Below, piece by piece: positions 8,579-17,770 of a stretch of 64,000 bases of DNA. The stretch spans positions 1,178,001-1,242,000 of the forward strand of contig NZ_JACHLZ010000001.1 in NCBI RefSeq assembly GCF_014204755.1, written 5' to 3'. The translations under genes and the position numbers were made by a program. This stretch comes from Brachybacterium aquaticum. Lineage in GTDB: Bacteria; Actinomycetota; Actinomycetes; Actinomycetales; Dermabacteraceae. The first letter of the stretch is position 1. Each line of letters starts with the position of its first letter. The notes under the pieces are model-generated. The model had not been told where the DNA came from. It was given only the letters and a program-made list of their open reading frames with translations, and searched no databases.

Positions 8579-8953
8579 ATGAACGTGTTCCTGTGGATCC
8601 TCGCCTTCGTGCTCGCCGCAGTGTTCGTCGCCTCCGGGGCGATGAAGATCTTCGTCCCGCGCGAGCAGCAGATCGGCCGCACCGCCTACGTCGAGGACTT
8701 CCCGCACTCCATCATCCGCGGGATCGGGATCCTCGAGATCCTCGGCGCGCTCGGCCTCGTGATCCCGGCCCTGACCGGTGTCGGGACCATCCTCGTGCCG
8801 CTCGCGGCGGCGGGCCTCGCGATCACTATGGTCTTCGCGGCCATGGTGCACATCCGCCGCGGCGACCCCATGAGCGCGACGATCCCCTCGATGGTCCTCG
8901 CCGTGCTGTCGGTGGTCGTCGCCTGGTCCCGCTTCGGGCCGTACCCGCTCTGA
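8579..8953 (+). CDS. DoxX-like small membrane protein
   Basis: 124 residues with four predicted membrane helices (about 3-20, 48-67, 72-92, 101-118). The signature ILAFVLAAVFVASGAMKIF at the N-terminus is typical of DoxX-like/DUF4267-type proteins, which are poorly characterised and sometimes linked to quinone chemistry or redox stress. A strong ribosome site GAAGGAGG precedes the ATG. It is monocistronic; its 3' end faces the benE-like gene, with a short GGGCCT/AGGCCC stem between the two stops. Confidence 0.75.
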   Translation: MNVFLWILAFVLAAVFVASGAMKIFVPREQQIGRTAYVEDFPHSIIRGIGILEILGALGLVIPALTGVGTILVPLAAAGLAITMVFAAMVHIRRGDPMSATIPSMVLAVLSVVVAWSRFGPYPL

Positions 8954-8973
8954 GCGCCTGGGCCTGCGACCCG

Positions 8974-10146
8974 TTAGGCCCGCGGCCGCCGACGTCGGCC
9001 GGGCTCGCGCAGCAGCGCCCGCAGCGCCAGGCCCACCAGCAGCGCCCAGAACGCGGCGCTGATCCCGGCCACAGCGATGCCGGAGGCGGCGATGAGGACC
9101 GTGACCCCGGCCGGGAGCTGGTCGGACGGCTCGGCCAGCGCCGCACGGAGCGAGACCACGAAGGTGCCCAGGAGCGCGAGGCCCGCGACCGCGGGGATGA
9201 CCCCGTCGGGCGCGCGGGCGATGAGCTGCGCGAAGGCGGTCGCCGCGAGCCCGCACACCACGAGCACCACGCCGGAGGTGGCCGAGGCGATCCAGCGCCG
9301 TGAGCGGTCCTCCCCGGCCTCGGGCCCGGCCGCGAGGGCCGCCGTGATCGCGGCGAGGTTCACGGCGTGTCCGCCGACGGGGGCGGCGAGGGTGGTGGCG
9401 ACGCCGGTGGTCACGAGGCTCGCCCGCCACGGCACCTCGTAGCCGAGCCCCTGCATCACCGCGACGCCGGGCACGTTCTGCGACGACATCGTCACCAGGT
9501 ACAGCGGCAGGGCGATGCCCACGACCGCGCCGAGGGTGAGGGTCTGGGCGGTGAGCTCCACCTGCGGCAGGAATGAGTCGGTGGGCGAGGCGGCGGGGGA
9601 GGTCGCGAGGGACACGACGATCACCGCGGTCGCGGCGACGAAGGCGAGCGGGGAGGCCCACCGCGCGGCGAAGCGCTGCGCGAGCGCCCACACGAGGATC
9701 ACCGGCCCGACGGCCAGCGGGTTCTCGGCCACCCCGAGGACCGGGCCCAGGCACAGCTGGAACAGCACTCCCGCGAGCATCGCCTGCGCGATCGAGGTGG
9801 GGATCCTCGCCATCAGCCGACCCAGCGGCGGCACCAGCCCCGTCAGCGCCAACAGCACCCCGACCAGCACGAACGCCCCGACGGCGGCCGGCCAGCCGCC
9901 CTCGACCATGCCCGTCCCGGCCAGCAGCGCGGCGCCCGGGGTGGACCAGGCGACGGTGATCGGCAGACGCGTCCAGGTGGACAACAGGATCGAACACAGC
10001 CCCATCGCGATGCTGACCGCGAGCAGCCCGCTGGCCGCCTGGGCGGGGGAGGCGCCGACGCCCTCGAGTCCGGCGAGGACCACCACGAAGGAGCTGGTGA
10101 AGGCGACGAGACCGGAGACGATCCCGGCGGAGACGGGGCGGAGCAT
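8974..10146 (-). CDS. benE: BenE-family benzoate/H+ symporter-like transporter
   Basis: 390 residues, twelve or so membrane helices, normal BenE length. Recognisable segments include LAGLEGVGASPAQAASGLL, STWTRLPITVAWSTPGAALL and FLPQVELTAQTLTLGAVVGI, characteristic of BenE. The family imports benzoate with protons in aromatic degraders. No benzoate catabolic genes are visible within this window, so the actual substrate is open. The start at 10146 is supported by TACCCT six bases upstream (leaderless) and by the clean hydrophobic N-terminus MLRPVSAGIVSGLVAF. Confidence 0.85.
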   Translation of the reverse strand: MLRPVSAGIVSGLVAFTSSFVVVLAGLEGVGASPAQAASGLLAVSIAMGLCSILLSTWTRLPITVAWSTPGAALLAGTGMVEGGWPAAVGAFVLVGVLLALTGLVPPLGRLMARIPTSIAQAMLAGVLFQLCLGPVLGVAENPLAVGPVILVWALAQRFAARWASPLAFVAATAVIVVSLATSPAASPTDSFLPQVELTAQTLTLGAVVGIALPLYLVTMSSQNVPGVAVMQGLGYEVPWRASLVTTGVATTLAAPVGGHAVNLAAITAALAAGPEAGEDRSRRWIASATSGVVLVVCGLAATAFAQLIARAPDGVIPAVAGLALLGTFVVSLRAALAEPSDQLPAGVTVLIAASGIAVAGISAAFWALLVGLALRALLREPGRRRRPRA

Positions 10147-10152
10147 GAGGGA

Positions 10153-10158
10153 AGGGTA
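10153..10158 (-). promoter_or_regulatory. Leaderless -10 box of benE-like gene
   Basis: TACCCT on the minus strand, six bases before the ATG. Confidence 0.45.
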
Positions 10159-10207
10159 GGCGGGGTGCGGACTTGCCCGGGCCGCCGTTCGCGGGAAGGA
10201 TCGCGGC

Positions 10208-11179
10208 ATGGCTCCCCTCGACGTGATCTCCTGGCTCCTCGACACCGACCCGGCGCTGCGCTGGCAGGTCGAGCGCGACCTGCTCGACGAGCCCGAGGAC
10301 GTCTGGCTGGAGACCCGTGCGAGGGTCGCGACCGAGGGCTTCGGGGCGCGGCTGCTCGCGCACCAGGACGTCGAGACCGGACTGTGGGCGGGCGGCGCGT
10401 TCTTCCCCGGCGGGTTCTTCGACGACCCCGCGAACGAGGAGCTGCCCGGCCAGCCCTGGACCGCGACGACCTGGTCGCTGACCACCCTGCGCGAATGGGG
10501 GATGGATCCCGCGCCGCTGATCGCGAACGACACCGCGGCGAAGCTCGCCGAGAACGCGCACTGGGAGTTCGACCCCTCCCTGCCCTACTGGGGTGGGGAG
10601 GTGGACTGCTGCATCAACGCGATGACGCTCTCCAACGGGCTGTGGCTCGGCCTGGACATGCAGGTGCTGGTCGACTGGTTCCTCGAGCACGCGATGGACG
10701 AGGGCGGCTGGAACTGCGAGTGGGAGAACGGGTCCACCCGCGCGAGCGTCCACTCGACCCTGAACTCGTTGCGCGCGCTGCGCCACCACGAGGTCGTGAC
10801 CGGCGGGTCCGACGCGACCCGGCAGGCGATGCGCGATGGCGAGGAGTACCTGCTCGCGCGGCACCTGACCCGGCGCCTCACCACCGGCGAGATCCTCGGC
10901 CCGTGGGTCGACCACTTCCTCTACCCGCCGCGGCACGTCTACTCCGCGCTGCGCGCGCTCGACCACTTCCGGGAGATCGGCCGACGGGACGAACGGATGG
11001 AGGAGGCGGTGTCGATGGTCATCACCGCCCAGCAGGAGGACGGGACCTGGCTCCAGCAGCACCACATGCCCGGGGAGGAATGGTTCGAGGTCGACGTGCC
11101 GGTGGGGGAGCCGTCCCCGTGGCTCACGTTCCAGGCGCTGCGCGTGCTGCGGTGGTGGAGCGAGGGGGCCGTCAGCTGA
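10208..11179 (+). CDS. Squalene-cyclase/prenyltransferase-fold protein of unknown function
   Basis: 323 residues with repeated alpha/alpha-toroid elements: QVETGLWAGGAFF-like turns, DEGGWNCEWENGSTRASVHS, ILGPWVDHFLYPPRHVYSAL and QQEDGTWLQQHHMP. These resemble the QW-type repeats of squalene cyclase and prenyltransferase beta folds. The cyclase DXDD catalytic motif is not visible, so terpene cyclisation is unlikely. Proteins like this are annotated as squalene-cyclase-like hypotheticals in soil actinobacteria. The gene is divergent from benE and its last eight bases overlap the convergent Nudix gene. Confidence 0.7.
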   Translation: MAPLDVISWLLDTDPALRWQVERDLLDEPEDVWLETRARVATEGFGARLLAHQDVETGLWAGGAFFPGGFFDDPANEELPGQPWTATTWSLTTLREWGMDPAPLIANDTAAKLAENAHWEFDPSLPYWGGEVDCCINAMTLSNGLWLGLDMQVLVDWFLEHAMDEGGWNCEWENGSTRASVHSTLNSLRALRHHEVVTGGSDATRQAMRDGEEYLLARHLTRRLTTGEILGPWVDHFLYPPRHVYSALRALDHFREIGRRDERMEEAVSMVITAQQEDGTWLQQHHMPGEEWFEVDVPVGEPSPWLTFQALRVLRWWSEGAVS

Positions 11180-11825
11180 ACCGCGGCCGCTCCTCCTCCG
11201 CGATGGCCTCCACGATCGGGACGTCCGGCTCCGCCCAGTCGCGCGTAAGCAACGCGTCGAGCCCGACCCATTCGAGCCGGTCGTGGTCGGTGCTGGTGGT
11301 CGGGGAGGGGCCGACGGGGCGCGCCCAGTAGCAGTCCAGGTGCAGCTCCCGCTCGCCGGCCCAGCCGGTGCCGCGACCGATCAGCCAGCCCACCTCGACC
11401 TCGATCCCGAGCTCCTCGCGCAGCTCCCGGACCAGCGCCGCCTGCGGCGACTCGCCCGGCTCGATCTTGCCGCCCGGGAACTCCCACCGCCCGGCCGACG
11501 GGATGCCGGGGCGGCGGCGGGCGGCGAGGATCCTCAGCCCGTCGGCCGTGACGAGCACCGCCCCGACGACGCGCAGCTGCGTGCCTCGCGCGCCGTCATC
11601 GCCCTCCTCGTGGTCCCATGGCTCGGCGAAGCCGACGTGGTCGGCCCACCATTCGTGGTCGCAGGCGAGGCAGGCGCGATCGGGGCCGACGGCCACGCAC
11701 CCCGGGAAGGACACCCACTCCGGGGCGGTCTCCATCGCCTCCAGGGTGGGCATGCCGATCAGGCTGTGCACGACGTCGCCGCTGCCGCAGCGCGGGCAGG
11801 TGCCGCGGGTCCATTCCAGGGTCAT
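11172..11825 (-). CDS. Nudix (MutT-like) hydrolase with N-terminal zinc ribbon
   Basis: 217 residues. Residues 10-60 carry two CXXC knuckles (CPRCGSGDV and CLACDHEW), a putative zinc ribbon. Residues about 82-205 are a MutT-type Nudix domain with the complete box GGKIEPGESPQAALVRELRE then ELGIEV. The end of the domain (HDRLEWVGLDAL) is close to 8-oxo-dGTP diphosphatases, so nucleotide-pool cleansing is likely but other NTP substrates are possible. The zinc ribbon is not standard for MutT. The ATG has a CACACT box six bases upstream. Confidence 0.87.
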   Translation of the reverse strand: MTLEWTRGTCPRCGSGDVVHSLIGMPTLEAMETAPEWVSFPGCVAVGPDRACLACDHEWWADHVGFAEPWDHEEGDDGARGTQLRVVGAVLVTADGLRILAARRRPGIPSAGRWEFPGGKIEPGESPQAALVRELREELGIEVEVGWLIGRGTGWAGERELHLDCYWARPVGPSPTTSTDHDRLEWVGLDALLTRDWAEPDVPIVEAIAEEERPRFS

Positions 11826-11948
11826 GGCACCAGTGTGGCTGAGGGGTGGGACGGGAGAAGGGTGGTGACCGTCCGGTCACAGTTCGGTCACCATGCCCCC
11901 CACGCTCCGATTTCGGACGACGCCCGCGCCGGGCAGGGCTAGTGTGCT

Positions 11949-11969
11949 GGACACCCGAAACGGGTGTCC
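11949..11969. promoter_or_regulatory. Perfect inverted repeat upstream of the peptide ABC operon
   Basis: GGACACCCG AAA CGGGTGTCC: 9-base arms with a 3-base centre, ending 72 bases before the GTG of the solute-binding protein. The position suits an operator for the operon; a short hairpin in the leader is the alternative. Confidence 0.45.
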
Positions 11970-12041
11970 CGCGTCACAGCAGGTCCCGCATTCTCGCGAT
12001 GCCGCGAACCCCCGGCCTCGCCCCGCCCCCTGGAGGTAATC

Positions 12042-13694
12042 GTGTTCGACGCCGCTCTCACCCCGAAGCGCCGCACCATGCTGCTGAGCCTCGCCGGAGT
12101 CCCCGTGCTCCTGACCGCCTGCGCCCAGACCTCCGACAGCGGCGGCAGCGGCAGCGGCGGCTCCGACGGCGGGGCCGACGGCGCCTCGCTCACCGTCGGC
12201 ACCACCGACAAGGTCACCGCGCTCGACCCGGCCGCGGCCTACGACAACGGCTCCTCCTCGGTGTGGACCCAGTGCTACGCGTACCTGATGAACACCTCCA
12301 TCGGCTCCGAGGACGGCGTCCCCGAGCCGGACCTCGCCGAGACCGCGGAGTTCACCAGCGACACGGTCTACACCGTGACCCTCAAGGAGGGCCTCACCTT
12401 CGCCAACGGCAACGACCTGACCAGCGAGGACGTGAAGCACACCTTCGATCGCCAGCTCGCGATCGCCGACCCCAACGGCCCCTCCAGCCTGCTGGGGAAC
12501 CTCGCCTCCGTCGAGATCGTCGACGACCTCACCGTCGAGTTCCACCTCACCGAGCCCAACGACCAGACCTTCCCCTATGTGCTGTGCAGCCCGGCCGGCC
12601 CGATCGTGGACGCGGACGTCTTCCCGGCCGACGCGGTCCTCCCCGACGACGAGATCGTCGCCGCCAATGCCTTCTGCGGCCCGTACGCCATCAGCAGCTT
12701 CAGGCTCAACGAGCTGATCACCTTCGAGGCCTTCGAGGGATACCAGGGCCTGTACGGCACGCCCGCCACCTCGAGCGTGAACATGTCCTACTACGCCGAC
12801 CAGAACAACATGAAGCTCGACATCCAGCAGGGCAACATCGACTGCGTGTGGCGCTCGCTGTCCGCCACGGACATCGCGGACCTCGAGGGCGATGACGCTG
12901 TCACCGTGCACGAGGGGCCCGGCGGCGAGATCCGCTACATCGTCTTCAACTTCAACACCAACCCCTACGGCGCCTCGACCGAGGAGCCGGACCCCGCCAA
13001 GGCCCGCGCCGTGCGCCAGGCCGTCGCAGACCTCCTGGACCGCCAGGCTATCGCCACCCAGGTCTACAACGACACCTACACCCCGCTGTACTCCTACATC
13101 CCCGAGGGACTGCCGGGTTCCGGGACGCAGTTCCAGGACCTGTACGGCGACGGCTCCGGCGGCCCCGACGCCGAGCGCGCGCGAGGCCGGCTCGAGGACG
13201 CGGGCGTGGAGATCCCCGTCGCGCTCAGCCTCCAGTACAACCCCGACCACTACGGCAACTCCTCCGGCGACGAGTACGCGGCGGTGAAGAGCCAGCTCGA
13301 GGCCGACGGGCTGTTCACCGTGGACCTCCAGTCCACCGAGTGGGTCCAGTACTCCAAGGACCGCGTCGAGGACGTCTACCCCGCCTACCAGCTGGGCTGG
13401 TTCCCGGACTACTCCGACGCCGACAACTACCTCTCGCCCTTCTTCGTCACCGAGAACTTCCTGGCCAACCATTACACGAACCCCGAGGTCGACCAGCTGA
13501 TCTCCCAGCAGCGCGGCACCGCGGACCCCGCCGAGCGCGAGGCGCTGTTCGTGCAGATCCAGGACATCGTCGCCGAGGAGATCTCGACCCTGCCGCTGCT
13601 GCAGGGCGCGCAGATCGCGATCTCCACCGCGGACGTCCAGGGCGTCACCCTGGATTCGTCCTTCAAGTTCCGGCTCTCGCCGCTGTCCAAGTGA
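12042..13694 (+). CDS. Peptide/nickel-type ABC transporter substrate-binding lipoprotein
   Basis: 550 residues, SBP family 5 (DppA/OppA/NikA type). The GTG at 12042 follows TGGAGG at good spacing. A signal with lipobox VLLTAC lies near residue 23, then a Ser/Gly linker. Family hallmarks are LTVGTTDKVTALDPAAAYDN at the start of the mature part, YTVTLKEGLTFANGNDLTSED and KARAVRQAVADLLDRQAI. It captures oligopeptides or a similar solute outside the membrane. The stop overlaps the next gene's GTG (GTGA), so this is the first gene of a four-gene importer operon. Confidence 0.9.
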   Translation: MFDAALTPKRRTMLLSLAGVPVLLTACAQTSDSGGSGSGGSDGGADGASLTVGTTDKVTALDPAAAYDNGSSSVWTQCYAYLMNTSIGSEDGVPEPDLAETAEFTSDTVYTVTLKEGLTFANGNDLTSEDVKHTFDRQLAIADPNGPSSLLGNLASVEIVDDLTVEFHLTEPNDQTFPYVLCSPAGPIVDADVFPADAVLPDDEIVAANAFCGPYAISSFRLNELITFEAFEGYQGLYGTPATSSVNMSYYADQNNMKLDIQQGNIDCVWRSLSATDIADLEGDDAVTVHEGPGGEIRYIVFNFNTNPYGASTEEPDPAKARAVRQAVADLLDRQAIATQVYNDTYTPLYSYIPEGLPGSGTQFQDLYGDGSGGPDAERARGRLEDAGVEIPVALSLQYNPDHYGNSSGDEYAAVKSQLEADGLFTVDLQSTEWVQYSKDRVEDVYPAYQLGWFPDYSDADNYLSPFFVTENFLANHYTNPEVDQLISQQRGTADPAEREALFVQIQDIVAEEISTLPLLQGAQIAISTADVQGVTLDSSFKFRLSPLSK

Positions 13695-14779
13695 CCGCGA
13701 CCGACGAGAAGGGAGCGAGTGCCCCGTCGGCCCCCCGCAGGACGCGCCAGCGCTCCTCGGGGGGCCTCGGCCGGTACATCCTGATCCGCTTCCTCCTGAT
13801 CATCCCCACCGTCCTCATCCTCATGACCGTGGTCTTCTTCCTCATGAGGATCACCGGCGACCCGATCACCGCCGCCCTCGGCGGCCGGCTCACCCCGGCC
13901 GAGCTCGCGGCCCGACGGGCCGAGGCGGGCTACGACCGGCCCCTGATCGTGCAGTACCTCGACTACCTCGGCGGCGTGGTGCGCGGCGACTTCGGCACCA
14001 CCTACACCGACCGCACCCCGGTCAGCGAGATCCTCACGACCTACGGTGCGGCGACCTTCGAGCTCGTCGCCTACTCGGTCGTCGTCGCCCTCGTCATCGG
14101 TGTGCCGCTCGGAATGCTGGCGGCCCGCACCCGCGACCGCTGGCCCGACGCGGTGCTGCGCATCGTCGCGATCCTCGGCTACGCCACCCCCGTCTTCTTC
14201 GTGGGCCTGCTGCTCAAGCTCGTCTTCTCCGTGGGACTGGGCTGGCTCCCGGTCGCGGGGCGGATCTCCACCAGCGGTGAGATCACGATGAGCAGGATCC
14301 TGAACCCCACCCCGTTCTACCTGCTGGACGCGCTGCGACTGGGAGACATGGCACTGCTGCGCGACGTGCTCAGCCACGCGGTCCTGCCCGCGGTCGCGCT
14401 CGGCATCCTCACCGGCGGCATCTTCCTGCGCCTGGTGCGCACGAACATGATCGGCACCCTGGAGATGCAGTACATCGAGTCGGCCCGCTCCCGGGGCGTG
14501 GCCGAGTCACGGCTGACCACCCGCCACGCCCTGCGCCCCGCGCTGATCCCGATCATCACGGTGATGGGCATGCAGATCGCGATGATGCTCGGCGGCGCCG
14601 TGCTCACCGAGACGACGTTCGAGTGGAACGGGCTCGGCTACATGCTCGCCCAGTACATGAAGGCTCGTGACTACGTCGCCGTCCAGGGGATCGTCATGAT
14701 GCTCGCCGTGATCGTCGCCGTCTCCAACTTCATCGTCGACGTGATCGCCGCGCTCATCGACCCGAGGGTGAGGTACTGA
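13691..14779 (+). CDS. Peptide-type ABC transporter permease 1 (DppB/OppB family)
   Basis: 362 residues from a GTG that overlaps the upstream stop. After a 30-residue basic N-terminal extension comes GRYILIRFLLIIPTVLILMT, the standard first helix of DppB proteins, and about six membrane helices. The EAA-type loop reads YIESARSRGVAESRLTTRHA near residue 265. The protein pairs with the following DppC-type permease. The extension before the first helix is longer than in enteric DppB and could mean an inner start. Confidence 0.9.
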   Translation: MTATDEKGASAPSAPRRTRQRSSGGLGRYILIRFLLIIPTVLILMTVVFFLMRITGDPITAALGGRLTPAELAARRAEAGYDRPLIVQYLDYLGGVVRGDFGTTYTDRTPVSEILTTYGAATFELVAYSVVVALVIGVPLGMLAARTRDRWPDAVLRIVAILGYATPVFFVGLLLKLVFSVGLGWLPVAGRISTSGEITMSRILNPTPFYLLDALRLGDMALLRDVLSHAVLPAVALGILTGGIFLRLVRTNMIGTLEMQYIESARSRGVAESRLTTRHALRPALIPIITVMGMQIAMMLGGAVLTETTFEWNGLGYMLAQYMKARDYVAVQGIVMMLAVIVAVSNFIVDVIAALIDPRVRY

Positions 14780-14780
14780 C

Positions 14781-15809
14781 ATGACCCTGTCGAACCCCGA
14801 ACCCGTCGGCGACGGCAACGCCGCCGGCACCGACCTCGCGGCCGAGGCGCCCGTCGTCGCCGAGACCGCCCGCTCGCCCTGGTACCTGCGCCTGCCGGTG
14901 CTCAGCCACCTGCGCCGCAGCGTCGGTCTCCAGCGCGGCATGCTCATCACGGGCGTGGTGCTCGTGGCCGGGCTGCTGCTCACCGCCCTGTTCGCCCCGC
15001 TCCTGGCCCCGTACGGCTTCGCCGCGACCTCGGACGCGGCGGGTCCCTTCGGCACCCAGCGGCCCCCGTCGGCCGCGCACCCGTTGGGGACCACCGTCAC
15101 CGGCTTCGACGTGCTCTCCCGCGTGATCTGGGGGACCCGCACGGCCGTGGCCGTGATGGTCTGCGCCGTCGCCGCCTCGCTCTTCGTCGGCGTCGCGCTC
15201 GGCCTGCTCTCCGGCTACATCGGAGGCTGGCTCGACCGGGTGCTGGTCATGCTGGCCGACGCGATCTACGCCTTCCCGTCCCTGCTGCTCGCGATCGTCA
15301 TGTCGATCGTGATCTCCGGCGGGCAGTCCGACGCCTGGGGCGGCATCCTCGCCGCCGCGCTGTCCATCACCGTCGTGTTCGTCCCGCAGTACTTCCGGGT
15401 GATCCGCGCCGAGGTGGTGCGCCTGAAGGCCGAGCCCTTCGTCGAGGCCGCGAAGGTGGTCGGCACCGGGCACCGCCGCATCATGGGCACCCACCTGCTG
15501 CGCAACGCCACCCGCACCCTGCCGCTGATCTTCACCCTGAATGCCTCGGAGTCGATCCTGACCCTCGCGGCGCTGGGCTTCCTCGGCTTCGGCATCGAGC
15601 CCACCAGCGCCTCGGAATGGGGGTACGACCTCAACCGCGCCATGTCCGACGCGACCAGCGGCATCTGGTGGACCGGCCTGTTCCCGGGCCTGGCGATCGT
15701 GCTCGCCGTGCTCGGGGTGACGCTCGTGGGCGAGTCCGTCAACGACCTCAACGACCCGCGCCTGCGCACCCGCCGCCGGCGACGCAGCCCGAGGAGGGCC
15801 CGCGCATGA
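14781..15809 (+). CDS. Peptide-type ABC transporter permease 2 (DppC/OppC family)
   Basis: 342 residues, one base after the previous stop. It has the DppC layout: an N-terminal cytosolic segment, a first helix at about 53-74, then the domain APYGFAATSD with HPLGTTVTGFDVLSRVIWGT (residues about 105-130) and five further helices. The EAA loop is FVEAAKVVGTGHRRIMGTHL. The stop overlaps the ATG of the ATPase gene (ATGA). It forms the heterodimeric channel with the preceding permease. Confidence 0.9.
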   Translation: MTLSNPEPVGDGNAAGTDLAAEAPVVAETARSPWYLRLPVLSHLRRSVGLQRGMLITGVVLVAGLLLTALFAPLLAPYGFAATSDAAGPFGTQRPPSAAHPLGTTVTGFDVLSRVIWGTRTAVAVMVCAVAASLFVGVALGLLSGYIGGWLDRVLVMLADAIYAFPSLLLAIVMSIVISGGQSDAWGGILAAALSITVVFVPQYFRVIRAEVVRLKAEPFVEAAKVVGTGHRRIMGTHLLRNATRTLPLIFTLNASESILTLAALGFLGFGIEPTSASEWGYDLNRAMSDATSGIWWTGLFPGLAIVLAVLGVTLVGESVNDLNDPRLRTRRRRRSPRRARA

Positions 15810-17515
15810 CCCAGGCAGCCCCCGAGGCCGCATCCGAGACAGCGCCGCGGCTCGAGATCCGCGACCTCGACGTCCGCTTCGCGACCGACGCAGGTGAGGT
15901 GCACGCCGTGGACGGCGTGAGCCTCCAGGTCGCCCCGGGCGAGATCCTCGCCGTCGTCGGCGAGTCCGGCTCCGGCAAGTCCGTCACCGCCCGCTCCGTG
16001 CTCGGGCTCCTGCCCGAGACCGCCACGGCCGACGGGGCGGTGCTGGTCTCCGGCACCGATGTCGTGAGCCTCTCCGGCGCCCGCCTGCGGGCGCTGCGCG
16101 GCGAGGACGTCGCGATGATCTTCCAGGAGCCCTCCAGCGCCCTGAACCCCGTCTTCCCCATCTGGTGGCAGATGGGCGAGGGGCTGCGCGCCCACCGGCC
16201 CCGGATCAGCCGCAAGGAGATCCGCGCCGAGGCCGTGAAGGCGCTCGAGTCCGTGGGCATCCCCGATGCCGCCGAGCGCGTCGACCGCTACCCGCACGAG
16301 TTCTCCGGCGGGCAGAAGCAGCGCATCATGATCGCGATGGCGCTCACGCTCGGCGCCGAGCTGATCGTCGCCGACGAGCCCAGCACCGCCCTCGACGTCA
16401 CGGTCCAGGCCGAGATCCTCGAGCTGCTGCGGGACGTGCGCGACCGCTTCGGCACCTCGATCATCGTCATCACCCACAACATGGGCGTGGTCGCCGACCT
16501 CGCCGACACCGTCGCCGTGATGCGCCACGGAAAGGTCGTCGAGCGCGCCGGGGTGCAGGAGCTGTTCGCGAGCCCGAAGCAGGAGTACACCCGCACCCTG
16601 CTCGCCGCCGTGCCGCACCTGGGCCGGCGCTCGGCCTGGACCGCCCTCGACCCGGCCGAACAGGCCGAGATCGAGGAGGCCGAACCGGTCGTCGTCGCGA
16701 AGGACCTCGTCATCGAGTACCCCGGGCGACTGGGCCGTGCGCCCTTCCGCGCCGTCAAGGGAGTGGACCTCACCCTCCGCGCCGGCGAGGTGTACGGGCT
16801 GGTGGGGGAGTCCGGCTCCGGCAAGACCACCATCGGCCGCGCCATCGCCGGGCTCGAGCGCACCAGCGGCGGCAGCCTCCGTGTGCTCGGGCACGAGATG
16901 AACGGCATCCGCGAGCGCGCGTTCCGCCCCGTGCGGCGACGCATCGGCTTCGTCTTCCAGGACCCGGCGACCTCCTTCAACCCGCACCTGACCATCCAGC
17001 AGTGCATCGAGGAGCCGCTCATCGTCCACGAGCGCTCCCTCTCCGCCCAGGAGCGCGGCAGGCGGGTGCGCGATCTGCTCACCGCGGTCGAGCTGCCCGG
17101 CACCTACGCCGGCCGGTACCCGCACGAGCTCTCCGGCGGGCAGCGCCAGCGCGTCTCCCTCGCCCGTGCGCTCGTGCTCGATCCCGAGCTGCTGATCGCC
17201 GACGAGCCCACCAGCGCGCTGGACGTGTCCGTGCAGGCCACCGTGCTGGACCTGTTCCGCGAGCTGCAGACGCGCCTTCGCTTCGCGGCGCTGTTCATCA
17301 GCCACGATCTGGCGGTCGTCGATTCGCTCGCCCACCGGATCGGGGTGCTCTACCGCGGGGAGCTCGTCGAGGACGGGCACGGCCCCGACGTGCTCCAGCG
17401 CCCGCAGCACGACTACACCCGCCGGCTCATCGCCTCGCTGCCGGTGCCCGACCCCGTCGAGCAGGCGCGACGGCGCGAGGCCTTCGCGGCCGAGTTCGGC
17501 GGCGGGGCGCGGTGA
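15806..17515 (+). CDS. Fused double ATP-binding protein of the peptide importer (DppD-DppF type)
   Basis: 569 residues containing two complete ABC ATPase domains in one chain. Domain 1 has Walker A GESGSGKSVTA (near residue 55), signature FSGGQKQR and Walker B LIVADEPSTALD. Domain 2 has GESGSGKTTIG (near residue 335), signature LSGGQRQR and LLIADEPTSALD. Each is followed by the oligopeptide-transporter C-terminal zone. Separate DppD and DppF proteins are the commoner form; the fusion resembles GsiA. It energises the two preceding permeases. The coding sequence ends just before a 14-base tandem repeat. Confidence 0.92.
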   Translation: MTQAAPEAASETAPRLEIRDLDVRFATDAGEVHAVDGVSLQVAPGEILAVVGESGSGKSVTARSVLGLLPETATADGAVLVSGTDVVSLSGARLRALRGEDVAMIFQEPSSALNPVFPIWWQMGEGLRAHRPRISRKEIRAEAVKALESVGIPDAAERVDRYPHEFSGGQKQRIMIAMALTLGAELIVADEPSTALDVTVQAEILELLRDVRDRFGTSIIVITHNMGVVADLADTVAVMRHGKVVERAGVQELFASPKQEYTRTLLAAVPHLGRRSAWTALDPAEQAEIEEAEPVVVAKDLVIEYPGRLGRAPFRAVKGVDLTLRAGEVYGLVGESGSGKTTIGRAIAGLERTSGGSLRVLGHEMNGIRERAFRPVRRRIGFVFQDPATSFNPHLTIQQCIEEPLIVHERSLSAQERGRRVRDLLTAVELPGTYAGRYPHELSGGQRQRVSLARALVLDPELLIADEPTSALDVSVQATVLDLFRELQTRLRFAALFISHDLAVVDSLAHRIGVLYRGELVEDGHGPDVLQRPQHDYTRRLIASLPVPDPVEQARRREAFAAEFGGGAR

Positions 17516-17520
17516 GCACA

Positions 17521-17562
17521 GGCTGCTGATCGCGGGGTGCTGATCACCGGCTGCTGATCACC
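17521..17562. repeat. Three 14-base tandem repeats spanning a stop codon
   Basis: On the minus strand the units are GGTGATCAGCAGCC, GGTGATCAGCACCC and CGCGATCAGCAGCC. The stop codon of the small membrane protein gene (17546-17544) is inside the middle unit. The repeat fills the gap between convergent genes. Confidence 0.75.
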
Positions 17563-17741
17563 GCGATCACGAGCCCCAGCAGCACGAGCACGCAGCCGAA
17601 GCCGTTCAGGAGCACGGCGAGGATGAGGTTCCGCCGTGCCTCCGGCCCGGACACGGGCTCGGCCGGGGGTGGGACGAAGTGCGCGGGACCCTCAGCGGGC
17701 TCCGACGGCGGCTCCTCCGGACTGCGGGCTCCCTCGGCCAT
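17544..17741 (-). CDS. Small single-pass membrane protein
   Basis: 65 residues from the ATG at 17741, which has GGAGGGA eight bases upstream; a GTG at 17774 overlapping the recQ stop is an alternative start that adds 11 residues. The N-terminal half is rich in Pro and Glu and probably soluble. The C-terminal half is one hydrophobic segment (NLILAVLLNGFGCVLVLLGL) ending in ISSR. The function is unknown. It directly follows recQ, so the two may be co-transcribed. Confidence 0.6.
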   Translation of the reverse strand: MAEGARSPEEPPSEPAEGPAHFVPPPAEPVSGPEARRNLILAVLLNGFGCVLVLLGLVIAVISSR

Positions 17742-17770
17742 GGCTGCTCCCTCCGGCGGTGGAGGTCCGC

